Origin: Adiantum capillus-veneris
Lineage: Eukaryota; Streptophyta; Polypodiopsida; Polypodiales; Pteridaceae
Direction of reading: 5' to 3'
Length of the DNA: 64,000 bases
Assembly (NCBI GenBank): GCA_014529385.2
Contig: CM043963.1
Span: 111,198,912-111,262,911 of the forward strand
Of this stretch, positions 1 through 10,682 are shown piece by piece. Position 1 is the first letter of the stretch; every line of letters starts with the position of its first letter. The notes beneath the pieces are model-generated. The model did no database searches. It was not told the DNA's origin and worked only from the letters and a program-made list of their open reading frames with translations. Made by a program: the position numbers and the translations under genes.

Positions 1-1
1 T

Positions 2-1763
2 GTGCCCAAGAAGAACGGAAGATTTAGGATATGTGTCGATTTCAAACCTTTGAATGCTGCCACGAAAAGGAATCATTATCCACTACCCTTTCTAGATGAA
101 ATCCTCAATCAGGTTGCAGGTCATGAACGTTACTCAATCATGGACATTAGGCAAAATTTGGACTCACAAAGGGGCCCTTTAAGGGGTTTGACTTTACCTC
201 TCTCTACTAAAACGGGCGCATGGATAAATTTTTGCTAACAAACTCCAAAGTTGGCGGAGGTTTTTGGAATCTAAGTGAATCAAAAAAAGAATCTTCTAAA
301 ATATGAGGAATCTCATGGCGTGCTATATATCAGTAGATAGAGCTTGAAGAGGACATTCTAACTGTCAAACCTCCGCCAACTTGGAGTTTGTTTGCAAAAA
401 TTTATCCATACGCCCGTTTTGGTAGAGAGAGGTAAAGTCAAACTCCTTAAAGGGCCCCTTTGTGAGTCCAAATCTTGCCTAATGTGGATTTTTTGGCTAC
501 TTTCAGATCTTGATAGCGACTGAAGATCGATTGAAGACGACCTTCATTACTCCTTGGGGTTGTTTTGCCTACAAAAGAATTCCTTTTGGGCTGGTTAATG
601 CATATGCTACCTTCCAAGGATGGATGAATAGAGTGTTTGGTCCCTACTTGGGTAAGTTCATTCACGTTTTCATGGATGACATTGGGTGTTATAGCTCAAG
701 GGTCACACATATGGAGAAGTTGAGGTTGAATTTTGAAAGGCTTCAACAAGAGGGTGGGCAAGTCAACCCAAAGAAGTGTAAGTTTGCTCATGCCAGAGTC
801 CATTTGCTACGACATGTGGTTTTCCAAAATGGAATAGAAGCTGACCCAGAGAAAGTTAAGGCTTTATTGCTTATGGATCCGCCCAGCAACACAAAGGATT
901 TGGCATCATTTGTGCATAAGCTCAGGTACTTGTCACGTTTTTTCTGGATGCTATGTCAGTATGTGTATCCTCTCCAGAAATTGAGTCAAAGAGTTCAAGT
1001 GTTTGAATGGAATGAAGACATGCAACACGCTTTTGATGGCATCAAGGAGGTATTGTGTGCTTTACCAACAGTGAGTCCTCCCGACTTGCAATCGATTTTC
1101 TATGTATCTATTAGTGTGGGGTCAGTAGCTTTTGGGTCGGTTCTCTTACAAAAGCAAGGAAGAAACTTCAAGCCAGTTTATTTTGAGAGCAATATGAAGA
1201 ATGTAAGCGAGTTCTCCTACACGAAAATGGAACAGTGGGTATTCGCCTTGGTTCTTGCTTGTCGTAGGTTTAAAACCTATTTGTTGCCCCAAAAGTTCTA
1301 TGTGCTCACCACATCGAATCTTTTGCAGGATGTAGTACAACATTTGAAGCCTAGCAAGCGCATCTTAAAGTGGACTTTGGAGCTTCAAGAGTATGAGTTT
1401 GAGTTTAAAGTGGATCATTCTGTTAAAGCTCACTTGGCAGACATAGTCATACATAAGGGGGGCGAGCTTCCATCTTACCCAAGGGTTGACAAGGATGATC
1501 ATGAAGAGGAAGTAGATATTACAGATGCGTATACAATGATGTTTGATGGTGCATACAGGAAAGTTATTCAAAAGGAAAGTGGTGGGGTAGTCATTAAGAA
1601 CCCAAAAGGCAATGTAATCTTTTCTAGATCTTACAATCTTGATAAAGCTGAAAGTAACAATGAGGCCGAGTACCTCACGCTTTTCCTTGGGTTGAAGCAG
1701 TGTGTTGAGTTTGGACTGAAAAGGGTCATTGCAAAAGGGGATGCATTGCTAGTCATGAATTAG
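2..1763 (+). pseudogene. Tat-like Ty3/gypsy pol, copy A1: reverse transcriptase, RNase H and start of second RNase H
   Basis: Continuous Ty3/gypsy pol reading apart from one insertion (145-484). It starts inside RT at the PKKNGRFRICVDF block, resumes after the insertion at GFFGY-like sequence, and carries the catalytic FMDD box near 670 followed by the RT thumb. RNase H follows (about 1080-1440). A plant-type second RNase H then begins, with FDGA, NNEAEY and GDALLVMN supplying its acidic residues. Two RNase H domains in series mark the Tat lineage. The frame is cut at 1761 by a TAG after VMN and continues in the same frame afterwards. The window edge removes the N-terminus; gag and protease are not in the window. 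Sister copy A2 (4579-5893) gives the uninterrupted RT reading. Family call is firm; element name unknown. Confidence 0.9.
145..484. mobile_element. 340-bp foldback MITE inserted in the RT of copy A1
   Basis: The first ~120 bases (145-264) and the last ~118 (367-484) are near-perfect inverted repeats starting CATTAGGCAA and ending TTGCCTAATG. Only about 100 bases lie between the arms and no coding frame is present. Copy A2 has the empty site: its RT reads straight through TGGATGGATT, whereas here TGGA and TGGATT flank the insert. Relative to A2 there is no added duplication, so the target-site length is unresolved. The insertion breaks RT after the codons for SIMD. Superfamily is not assignable from these ends alone. 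Confidence 0.88.
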
Positions 1764-3247
1764 TTTCTTGGTTTGTGGAATGTTAAGAAAGAAAATTTGA
1801 AGAAGTGGTTCTATGGCATCAAGAAGCTTTTGCATGAGTTTGAGAAGATACATTTTAAGCATGTTCCTCGTGAGCAGAATAAAGAAGCTGATGAGTTGGC
1901 TAGGGACAAGCTGGATGCCTTGGTAGCTCCTTCAAAGGTCAAGGAAGCCTTGTATGCAGGAAGGGAATCATTGCAAGATGTAGAAGTGTTTCTTGGTAAA
2001 GGGCAATGTCTAGAGGGCATGTCAAAGGTTCGGCGTAAGAGAATAGTTGCAAAAGCAAGAAACTACACATTGGTAGGTGAGGATCTCATGCTTTATGGCA
2101 AGGATAGCATTTTGAGAAAAGTGCCGTACAAAGAAGAGATAGGCTTGATTTTGGAGCACTGCCATGAAGAAACAAGCCATCAAGACAAGGATCGGGTTGT
2201 CTTTCGTGTTTTGAGAGCAGGTTACTGTTGGCCCTCTATGATGAGAGATGCTTATTTTTTGTGCAAGTCATGCCATGAATGCCAAGTGTTTGCGAATAAG
2301 AAGCTTTTGGGTGAGCCTCAGAAAGCTATAATGTCTGAAAACTGGGGAGTAGATGTTGTAGGTCCAATGCCGAGGACCAACAATGGTAAAAGGTATATCC
2401 TTGTGGCTGTGGACTATTTGACAAAATGGGTGGAGGCAAGAGCAGTAAAAGATGTAATAGCAGGAAGAGTGGCCTCTTTTTTATATGAATAGGTGTGTTG
2501 CAGGTTTGGAGCTCCTATGGTTATCATTTCTGATCGTGGACCAGGGTTTAGGCGAAAACTTGTTGTTGCTCTCATGGAGAAATTGAAAATTCAGCATAGG
2601 CATTCTTCTCCTTACTACCCACAATTCAATGGGTTGGTTGAAAACTGCAATGGTCAAATTGTGAAGATGCTATCAAAGTATGCTAGAGAGTATCCTAAAG
2701 AGTGGGACTTGGACTTGGAAAAGTGTTTGTGGGCTTATAGAACAGCGTATAGAGTGTCAACACAGTTTACACCATATGATCTTGTTTATGGAAAAGAAGC
2801 TCTTATGCCCATACAAGTGTAGTTGGATGCCTTGAAGTTGTTGTGCAGAATGCAAGGTGAGCATAGTGACAAGCTGCAAGAAAGAATTATTTCTCTAGAG
2901 TTGTTGCGAATGAATAGAGAGAAAGCCAGTGATTATTATCTTCAACAAGCAGAGACAAGGATGGAGAAAATGAATAAGAGGCTGCCAGAGAAAGAAATCA
3001 AAGAGGAATATCTGGTGATGAAGTATGATTCTCACTTGGATTTTACTTTTCAAAAGAAGTTGAGGGACAAATGGTTGGGCCATACAGAGTGAGGCATATA
3101 TTTCCTAATGGCACCTATGAGTTGGAAAAATTGTCTGGTGAACGTTTGCGCTACAGAATAAATGGTTATATACTGAAGAAATATTTTCCAAGGGATGTGG
3201 TTCCAGATGCAAATAGTCTCTTGGTTGAGCATAAATGCTCTACCTAG
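1764..3247 (+). pseudogene. Copy A1 pol continued: end of second RNase H and integrase
   Basis: Same frame as the preceding pol piece. It contains the end of the second RNase H (HVPREQNKEADELA, about 1860-1905) and the integrase zinc-binding module (H/H near 2155-2175, C-x2-C near 2270-2280). The DDE core follows: WGVDVVGP near 2345, ISDRGPGF near 2526 and FNGLVEN near 2626. In-frame TAG codons occur at 2490 (after FLYE) and 2820 (after MPIQV). Near 3078 one base has been lost, after which the C-terminal segment continues (GPYRVRHIFPNGTYEL to HKCST) and stops at 3245-3247. A purine tract and the LTR follow directly. Clearly decayed and not translatable as a whole. Confidence 0.88.
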
Positions 3248-3258
3248 AGGGTGGGCAA

Positions 3259-4483
3259 TGATGATAGACTTCTTTTGGCGTGTACAAAGTAGCGTTTATA
3301 TGCATGGTCATATGTACAAAAGGATGTAAACATGCATTCGGGAGCTTTGCAAAGTGGTTTCAAGTTCAAAAAAGATGCAACGTGTACACATTGTGAATAG
3401 TCAGGTCCGTGCGCTAACAGTCGAACACATGCCCGTATAGGGTATCGGGGCCTTGGATATGGTTCTAGGTGGCTTATTCTGGCTCTATATAATGTGTTTG
3501 AGCTTTCTAGAATGTAAATAATGCAAGTGACAAGTTTGGTACTCTCATCCCGCTCGAGAAGTTTGACACATGCGGAACTGTCTATTTGCGGCGCCTGATC
3601 TGCGGTGATACGTGCATCGCCCAAGAAGTGGTCAAAAATGGAATGTGGGGATGTGGAAATGTGATTTGGGTATCGAGGATCAAGCGTGCGAAATTTGGTG
3701 AATTTTGGAGTCCGTTTGGGGTTTTTCCTGTGAAAAATGCCCGTTGGGGGTCAAAACTGGCCAAAACTGGGCCAAAAAAGGTAAAAAATGGTTAAAAAAA
3801 GGTGTGAAATGGCTTCAAATTGCCACATCACTCACGGTGCCATGAGTGTTCCAGCTGAGGGAGGACTTTTGAAGCGCAATATCAACACTTTCACCCCTTT
3901 GTGTGTGGGAGGAAGCAAGGTTCTTACAGGTGGTCTAGTGCAGTCCCGTTGCGTTCCCGTCCTGTTTTTGAGTGTGTGGAGGAGTGAATGAGAGCTTTCT
4001 CTCTTCAATTTTGCACTTGGGAGAGTCTATGGGAGTTCTGAAGTTTCCATGGATGTGTGTGTGCAAGGAATTGAGGGAAGAAGGTGCGGCTTTCTGCAAG
4101 ACTATGTGACCCTGTATCGGTGCCATTAGCGTTGGCGCTACTCCAAAGAGTCCAGCAGAGTGGAGTTTGGTGAAGCTTTTGCAATGGTTTGAGAGTGGCC
4201 TTTTGTGGCTGGAGTTTTTGGTTTTTTGATGGTTTTTCTTGTATATTTTGGTCACCATCAAGCGTGATTTCAAGTGTTGATCACCTCGACTCACCTTGTA
4301 GTGTCTGCGGGCAGGCAAGAGCTTGTAGGTCGAGGCGTTTGGAGTTTGAATTGAGCTTGTGGGTAGAGTTTTTAGGGATCTTTTGAGTGGTAGTGAGTGA
4401 GGTGAGGAATTCAAGTAAATTCCTTGTGTTGTGTTGAGTTGTCTGGGTGTGTGAGTGTGCGCACGACATATTTTGCTCCATCA
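3259..4483 (+). repeat. LTR shared by tandem copies A1 and A2 (1,225 bp)
   Basis: Begins TGATG and ends CATCA, an inverted 5-bp terminus. It follows the purine-rich tract AGAGGGTGGGCAA that closes the pol of A1 and precedes the leader and protease of A2. It would therefore be the 3' LTR of A1 and the 5' LTR of A2. Support for the right boundary: the last ~25 bases (ACGACATATTTTGCTCCATCA) recur, slightly changed, at 5869-5893 where A2 is broken. Transcript control signals inside the LTR were not identified. Boundaries are inferred from context because no second full copy is present. Confidence 0.68.
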
Positions 4484-4578
4484 TGCCCTTTGGCGATCCC
4501 GATGGGGAACGAAAATTTTCCGGTTGTGCACCCAGGTGACGCGGTTTTGCTGTGAAGTTCGAGCTTCATTGAAGAAAA
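4484..4578 (+). other. Leader of A2 with possible primer-binding site
   Basis: Directly after the LTR, TTGGCGATCCCGATGGGGAAC resembles, with several mismatches, the tRNA-Asp-type primer-binding site of Tat/Athila elements. No gag lies between this leader and the protease, so A2 is an internally deleted derivative. Confidence 0.35.
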
Positions 4579-5868
4579 GTGGTGGTCGTGAGTACGCGGC
4601 TCCCTTCCAAGAAGGAAAAGCGTCAAAGCATGGTGTCATCTTTGAGGGTTGGTCACCCATTGGATATGGTGCCAATAGTTGAAGCTATGCTGGGAAAGAA
4701 GACGGAAGTGCAAGCATATGTGGATGGTGGTGCCCAGGTGTGTGTCATGACCGAGGCTATCATGAAGGAAGCAGGCATTAAGATGTCAGTGAATGCTTCG
4801 ATTCGTATGAGGATGGCCAACCACAAAAATGCAAGGTGTCTTGGAATAGCTGAAGATATGAAGATAAAAGTCTTAGGGATTGAGTGCTTGGTTGATTGCT
4901 ACGTGATACAAGCAGGTGAGAATGCGTATCCAATCATTTTAGGGAGGCCATGGCTTATAACCCTTGGTGCTAAGCAGGATTGGGGCACGGGCTTGATCAC
5001 CATCCCCGACAAAGAGAAAGGAAGGACCATTGTCTACAGCATGAAGACACACGAGAGCCGTACACAACCCCTAGTGGAGATGCAAGACACGGATTCGACG
5101 GAAACCACATCATACGATAGTGATGCTTCGTCTACATCATCAGAAGAAAGTGTGGAGGAAGGCTTGATGCAATTATGTTCTAATCTTTTTGGAATAAGTG
5201 TTGAAAAGGAAGCATCGATGCATGATGTGAAGGTCAAAGAGGAGAAGGATAGTCCAAAAGCAATTGTAGAGCCTGCCAAAGTGAATGTAAGGAGCATGCT
5301 AGGAGAGGACTTGACAGAAAAAGAAAAAAAGGAGTATGAAGACATGTTCAAGGAATTTCCAAAGCTATTCGCCACTCAATATACAGAGTTGCAAGGAGCT
5401 AAAGGATTCGAGGATAGAATCAATCTAAAAGAAGGTGCCAAGCCAAAGGTTCAAAAGCTTAGGAGGTTGGGGGTCCTTCATGAGAAGGCACTTCATGAAG
5501 AGGTGACGAAGCTTTTGGAAGTAGATTTCATCTTTCGAGTGGAGGAGTCCGAATGGGTCTCTCCAGTTGTTATTGTTCCCAAGAAGAACGGAAGATTTAG
5601 GATATGTGTCGATTTCAAACCTTTGAATGCTGCCACAAAAAGGAATCATTATCCACTGCCCTTTCTAGATGAAATCCTCAATCAGGTTGCAGGTCATGAA
5701 CGTTACTCAATCATGGATGGATTTTTTGGCTACTTTCAGATCTTGATAGCGATTGAAGATCGATTGAAGACGACCTGCATTACTCCTTGGGGTTGTTTTG
5801 CCTACAAAAAAATGCCTTTTGGGCTGGTTAATGCATATGCTACCTTCCAAGGATGGATGAACAGAGTG
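4579..5868 (+). pseudogene. Copy A2: retropepsin and 5' half of reverse transcriptase, gag-less
   Basis: Open frame with no internal stop. The aspartic protease motif YVDGGAQVCVM lies near 4717 and its C-terminal ILGRPWL near 4938. An acidic Ser/Thr-rich linker (about 5080-5200) follows, then the RT start (VSPVVIVPKKNG) through SIMDGFFGYFQI and FGLVNAYATFQGW. RT ends abruptly near 5868, before the FMDD catalytic box, where sequence matching an LTR tail begins. It is nearly identical to A1 over the shared RT. A first ATG occurs at 4630, but no start is clearly natural. Cannot be autonomous: no gag, no RT active site, no integrase. Confidence 0.85.
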
Positions 5869-5893
5869 TGCGAACGACATCTTTTGCTCCATC
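5869..5893 (+). repeat. A-family LTR 3' terminal stub
   Basis: TGCGAACGACATCTTTTGCTCCATCA-type ending (one or two changes from 4459-4483) fused to the RT of A2 on the left and to a B-family LTR fragment on the right. It records a deletion or recombination junction. Confidence 0.65.
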
Positions 5894-6165
5894 AACGTCT
5901 CTCTTGATGGGAGAAACCTATAATATAAAGAATTTAGGAGGGGGGACCGGCTCCATGTAAATCCAGTCCTCAACTACTATCGATAGCTTAATTTCTCTCT
6001 CTTTTGAAGTATTGTTCATGCTATCTAACTAGGTGTTATGCTTTTTGTTGCTCTCTCCACCCAAGCACTCTTGTTAAGCTCATTAGGAATCTATTCTAAT
6101 GAAATACTCACTATGTTCATGCTATTTTCCACTATACACAAGTTACTAGGCCATTAAATGTTATA
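5894..6165 (+). repeat. 3' fragment of a B-family LTR
   Basis: Matches 11966-12226, the end of the 5' LTR of element B, over about 270 bases with few differences (CTCTCTTGATGGGAGAAACC, GGGGGGACCGGCTCCATG, TTGCTCTCTCCACCCAAG). It stops at the LTR end without a recognisable primer-binding site. Confidence 0.85.
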
Positions 6166-7139
6166 GTGATTGGGTTGATTAGATGTGAAGAGAAGTGGAT
6201 GTGGAGATTGCCCATCATTGTGGCTTAGCTCCTCCATACGCCAAGAAGCTCACTTCATAGAGTCACCATTCATGTTTCCATGATTAGCACTAATCGTGTG
6301 AGTGTTTCCATGCCCTAGCCGGGTAGCTCATCCCTCCGGATTGATAATTTTGTTGGTCATTGGAGCTATGCAACGATGGGACCCCCAACAACCTAAAAAG
6401 GGTTGAGATTTCAAAAACCTAAACCAACACGTTAAAGAACTTATGGAGCACCAAACTAGGGACCTAAAACCCTAAAATTTTCAAAATCTTGAGGTCTAGC
6501 TGATTCACATAAATTGCAATGACATGCTAATGTGGCAGGCTATATAGATTTTGGTGTTTTTCACTAGCTAGTTTTATCAACTTTTTGCGTGATATTTTGT
6601 TGCAATTCCTTTTGGGGATTAATCTTTTAGAGCTTATGATTTTGGGAATCCCTGATACTATTTATGGCCCTTTGGACCTCACTCTAGAGGGTATATGAAT
6701 GCAAACTCTCAAAGAAGAGGACCCTTGGGGAGTTGTAACCTTGCGAAAGAAACTTTGAAAGCGGCGTTAGTCTTTGGAGCCAGTGCATCTTGGCTCAAAA
6801 CTGCATCATGTTATGCCAACTCTCCTCTTCTCTCTCTATCTCTATCCAAGTTGAGTTCATTTATTCGCATATTTTGTCCATGTGCTGCTATTGATTTGTC
6901 ACTTGGAGTTTCCAAGCCTATAACACATGATTTATCTTTTCCTTTACCTAGAAAGGTCCATATTATCGCATACTAAGCTTTGGAAAAAGCCTTCCCTTAC
7001 CCTTAATTTGCTTTTGTAAGTGTGCTTCTCAAATTAGAGTAGCATATAATTATTTTCCTTCAATTGTAAGTCACGTTGATGCTTGCCTGCTACCTTTTGA
7101 TGCCCCTCCCTAACCTTGGAAAAAGAAACACCTAGATCT
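6166..7139. other. No gene recognised
   Basis: AT-rich non-coding sequence. Short open stretches, such as 6695-6976 on the plus strand, show no recognisable protein features. Probably old repeat remnants next to the antisense pol remnant D. Confidence 0.5.
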
Positions 7140-8675
7140 TGTGTATCTTGATTTGCTTCAAAAATCTTATCCTAGGGCTCAAAATTAATGGAGTCTTTTT
7201 GGCATCCTCAACGATGTCAAATGGCACCTTCCCATAGATGTGTGAACCGTGTTGTTGTAATGAAACTCCACTAGAGGCAAATACTTCTGCAACTGAGTCT
7301 TGTGATCAAAGATATATGAATTCAACAAGTCCAAAGTCACTGAATTGTCTTTTTGTGGATAAACAAAGATGATAATTTAATCCGTGTGCGTATATCCTCC
7401 CATATTGAACTCCAAAACAAACCTGTGAATCGAGAATCTCTATCTAACACTATACATTCAAGTATGCCATGCAATTGAAAAATCTACAAGACAAACATAT
7501 TGGCCAAATGATCGGTCCTTATCGTCTTTTTCATTGAAATGAAGTGAGCTTGTTTTTTGAATCTTACAATGATTTCTCAAATGCCATCATGCTCACTTTG
7601 TGTCTTTGGAAGATCAAAGACAAAATCCACTACCATACTTTCCCCGGGTCGATGTGGAAGACGTAAAGGTTGTAGTAGTCTTGGTGCTTTGTGTGTGTCA
7701 AACTTGACCTTTTGACACACAAAACAAGTGTGTACAGACTCATCCACATCCTTTTGGAGTTGAGTCCGATAGAAATACTTTTCTACCCCTAGTTCTCTCA
7801 ATGCCTCTATGCCCAACAAAAGGTGGATTATGGTACTTTGTCGACACCTTTAACTTCAGATCCTTACTTAGACATAATATAGTCTTTCTCATTACATACC
7901 CTTCCTTGATAGTTTAGCATGCAACTATTTCCCTATTTCACAATTGGTCAAAGATGTCTCCAGAATATGGATCTATAACATACTGATCAATCATGTCCCA
8001 AACTTCTAATGGTGTATCACCAAAATGGCTGATACCTCTCGCTTTCGAGATAATACATCTGCCACCAAATTCTTCTTTCCCATTACATAAACAATTTGAA
8101 AATGATACCGCAAGAAAATGTTCATCCATCTCATTTTCTTATCAAAAAGTTGCTTATGGGACAAGAAGTATTTCAATCTTTGATGATCTATAAACATTGT
8201 AAAGTCTACTCCAAGAAATAAGTGTCTCGACTAAGTCAAAGCATGTATTACTACTAACAACACTCTCTCGTAAATTTGTGCAACCCTCTCTGGGCTAGAG
8301 AACGTGCAGCTCTGGCCCTCTTGCTTTTAGACCGCTTCCAGATTGCTACCACAAGTATCACATTAAACCTCAAGCTATTTTTGGAAATTTGGAAAAATCA
8401 AAACAAGACCAGTCATCAATTTTTTTCTTGAGAGTCTTGAATGATGCAATCTTCAAAGATCCCCAAAAAAATGGAACCCCTTTTGGCATCAAGATATGCA
8501 ACGGAGAAGCAAACTCTACAAATTTTCTAGTGAACTACTTGTAGTAGTTGCATAGCTGAAGAAACTTTGAACTTTGTGAACAATTCCAGCCAATCTCGTA
8601 TGGTTCCCATCTTGGCTGGGTCCATGTGTATGCCTTCTCCTCATATGATGTGTCCTAAATATCTCAGGTAGGAAA
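7140..8675 (-). pseudogene. Element D: decayed Ty3/gypsy pol remnant (RT end, RNase H, integrase)
   Basis: Read leftward. RT C-terminal sequence (YLRYLGHII, HMDPAKMGTIRDW) is near 8670-8590, and the connection to RNase H (GVPFFWGSLKIASFKTLKKK) near 8490-8410. RNase H ends near 8190-8010 (DHQRLKYFLSHKQL, DKKMRWM, KKNLVADVLSR). The integrase zinc module C-x2-C (TCFVCQKVK) is near 7720-7700 and the core start VVDFVFDLP near 7620. Core and tail fragments (VLDRDSRFTGLFW near 7440-7400; LPLVEFHYNNTVHTS near 7270-7230) follow in shifted frames. Many stops and indels. The domain series is a chromovirus-like or related gypsy element; lineage not resolved. The right end is cut by the short LTR at 8676. 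Confidence 0.8.
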
Positions 8676-8818
8676 TGTTGGAGCTATATATGGCTCACTC
8701 TACTCAACTTGGTCTCACCTATATATTTATCTCTTTTCCTCAATATGAATCAGTCTTTGGGAGCATACATGGTGTGTCTCTTGTCTCATCTCTCTCTCTT
8801 TCTCTCTATATCTCAACA
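8676..8818 (+). repeat. Short 143-bp LTR (TRIM-like or copia-like)
   Basis: Bounded by TGTTG and CAACA, an inverted 5-bp terminus. It is immediately followed by TGGTATCAGAGTGG, a classic initiator-Met primer-binding site. Pyrimidine-rich towards its end. The partner 3' LTR was not found in the window, so the element is truncated or extends into unrecognised sequence. Confidence 0.72.
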
Positions 8819-8832
8819 TGGTATCAGAGTGG
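8819..8832 (+). other. tRNA-iMet primer-binding site
   Basis: TGGTATCAGAGTGG abuts the LTR end CAACA. This is the usual spacing and sequence for priming minus-strand DNA synthesis from initiator-Met tRNA in plant LTR elements. Confidence 0.75.
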
Positions 8833-9699
8833 TAACGATCACGCGACGATTTAATTCATGGTGGTGACAAAACAGAGTATGTGTATGCGATTCGCATGTA
8901 AGGTCCAGAATTGCTATAAATTTTATTTTTGAGGATTGAGTCTTGTTAACTGTGGTTGTTTTGTGTTAAAAAGAATATGATTAGTGTTTTGTGTGTCTTT
9001 ATTGCTAATCAATATGGTGAATCGTTGATTATGTTTTCTTGTTGATTTGTCTTTTGACACTCTCAATTTCGTCTCAATTTTCGGAGGTGTTCTGCTCAAA
9101 GTTTGGAGAAATGAGAAAAGTGTAATGGAGCATAGCGCAATGGCACTTTTGATCCAAAACTTGTTCGGCTCCTTGTACTCTTTGATTAGAGTCCAAGGTT
9201 TGCATCAATCGAAGTTCACAGTAGAAGTTATGCTATTTTTACTACAATCAAGCTTGACGCACGTTTCGTCCTCGTGCGTCTTTGTGAAACGTCCGTGATT
9301 GTTTTTTCTAATTTTGATGTCAACTTTCTCAAGAAAATCTAGCTTTTGCATGTTCGTATTGCGGCCGTCAATCTTCAGTCTCACGTACGTCTCACATCAC
9401 TCTATTTTGAGGACTCTTTTATTAATAGCGTCTCCTTTTCCCTACTTTTTTGGGTGACGTCATATTTGAGTCTCACGTCGCGTCTCATGCCACTCTATTT
9501 TGAGGACTCTTTTATTTTAACGTCTCCTTTTCCTTGCTGTTTTGGGTGACGTCCCTCACATCTTTGGTATTGAGCATCCTTCTTGTGTTTATCATTGGCA
9601 AAAAACAGTCGCCATATTTCTCTCATCCTCAATTACAGCCTTCGCCATATATGGTGTGCACATTCTACAATCTTATATTATACGTGTTCTCACAACCAA
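8833..9699. other. Internal or flanking sequence, no recognised protein; 92-bp tandem duplication at 9378-9561
   Basis: No domain recognised. Within it, a block starting GTCTCACGT and containing CACTCTATTTTGAGGACTC and TTTTGGGTGACGTC is present twice in tandem (about 9378-9469 and 9470-9561) with a period of 92 bases and some divergence. Confidence 0.6.
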
Positions 9700-10660
9700 A
9701 TATGGCTATGACTTTTGCCATACCTGTTTTATCATCTTTAAATCAAAAGTTTTGTTAGTTGGGTTGTCCTTCTTTGACTGTGAAGACTCCATTATCTGTT
9801 TGATTCTCCAATTAGGCATGTTGATAGGAATCTTTGAGGTTGTTGAAGGCCTCTCTTCATTGTCAGCATTTGGTTTTTTACTAGGAGCATTGGAAGACTT
9901 AGGAAACCAAATCTCTTGATGACCTTTGTATCTCCTTTGTTGACTTTGCTTCACTCTAGGTCTTGTTGAGTTCTTGATATCTTCATGGAGGTCTGGTGTA
10001 GTTGTAGTTGGCTTGTGGTTGATTGGTAGCTAAATCTTTGTATAGCCTATGTAGAATCCTTGTCCAAGAGGAAGATTCTTTGAGATCCATCTTTGTTCTA
10101 TATCCCCTTGAGAGTTGTGGTAAAATTTAGCATCTTTCGATGTTGTTTTGTTGTATACCTGCTCTTAGGTATCCTAGGATATTGTCAAGGTTGATACCTT
10201 GTGGACCTTCTTGCACGTCTGGTGTAGTTTCAGTTGTCTTGTGGTTGACTGGTAGCCAAATCTTTGTATAACCTGTGTAGAATTGTTGTCCAAGAGGAAG
10301 ATTCTTTGAGATCCATCTTTGTTCTATATCCCCTTGAGAGTTGTGGTAAACTTTAGCATCTTTCGATGTTGTTCTACTGTATACCTGCTTCTTAGGTATC
10401 CTAGGATATTGTCGAGGTTGATACCTTGTGGGACTTTTTTCTTGCGAGGGATTTGACTTTCATATGCTCTTACCTGAGGTTTTGGTATCCATATCTATCC
10501 CTTACCTCTGTAGTACTCATGTTCCTTTAATCTCCATTGTGATGCTATCCATCCCATGTGTTTGTTTTTTTGTGTTGATTTCTTGTCTTTAATCCAAACC
10601 GGATCATTGACTTTAACTAATTGCTCTGAACAAACACTTGCTTTAATTTCTTATGATTTT
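9700..10660 (-). pseudogene. Decayed IW-x-PK-motif coding remnant (retroelement accessory tail)
   Basis: Leftward reading yields recurring tryptophan motifs separated by basic, Asn/Gln-rich linkers: PVWIKDKKS, QWRLKEHE, IWIPKPQ, RWISKNLP, IWLPVNHK and IWFPKSS. The same motif class forms the tail of the post-integrase frame of the nested element at 25420-26322 (KQIWIPKK, THIWIPKQ). A TAG at 10495-10497 precedes IWIPK in frame; other shifts occur. A 226-bp direct duplication (9993-10218, 10219-about 10440) repeats one motif block. I infer a remnant of a related element; the function of the motif is unknown. Confidence 0.55.
9993..10440 (-). repeat. 226-bp tandem duplication inside the IW-x-PK remnant
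   Basis: Two copies starting CTGGTGTAG, both containing CCAAGAGGAAGATTCTTTGA and TTAGCATCTTTCGATGTTG, roughly 90% alike by eye. Confidence 0.85.
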
Positions 10661-10682
10661 TTGAGTACTTGGGAGGATATAT

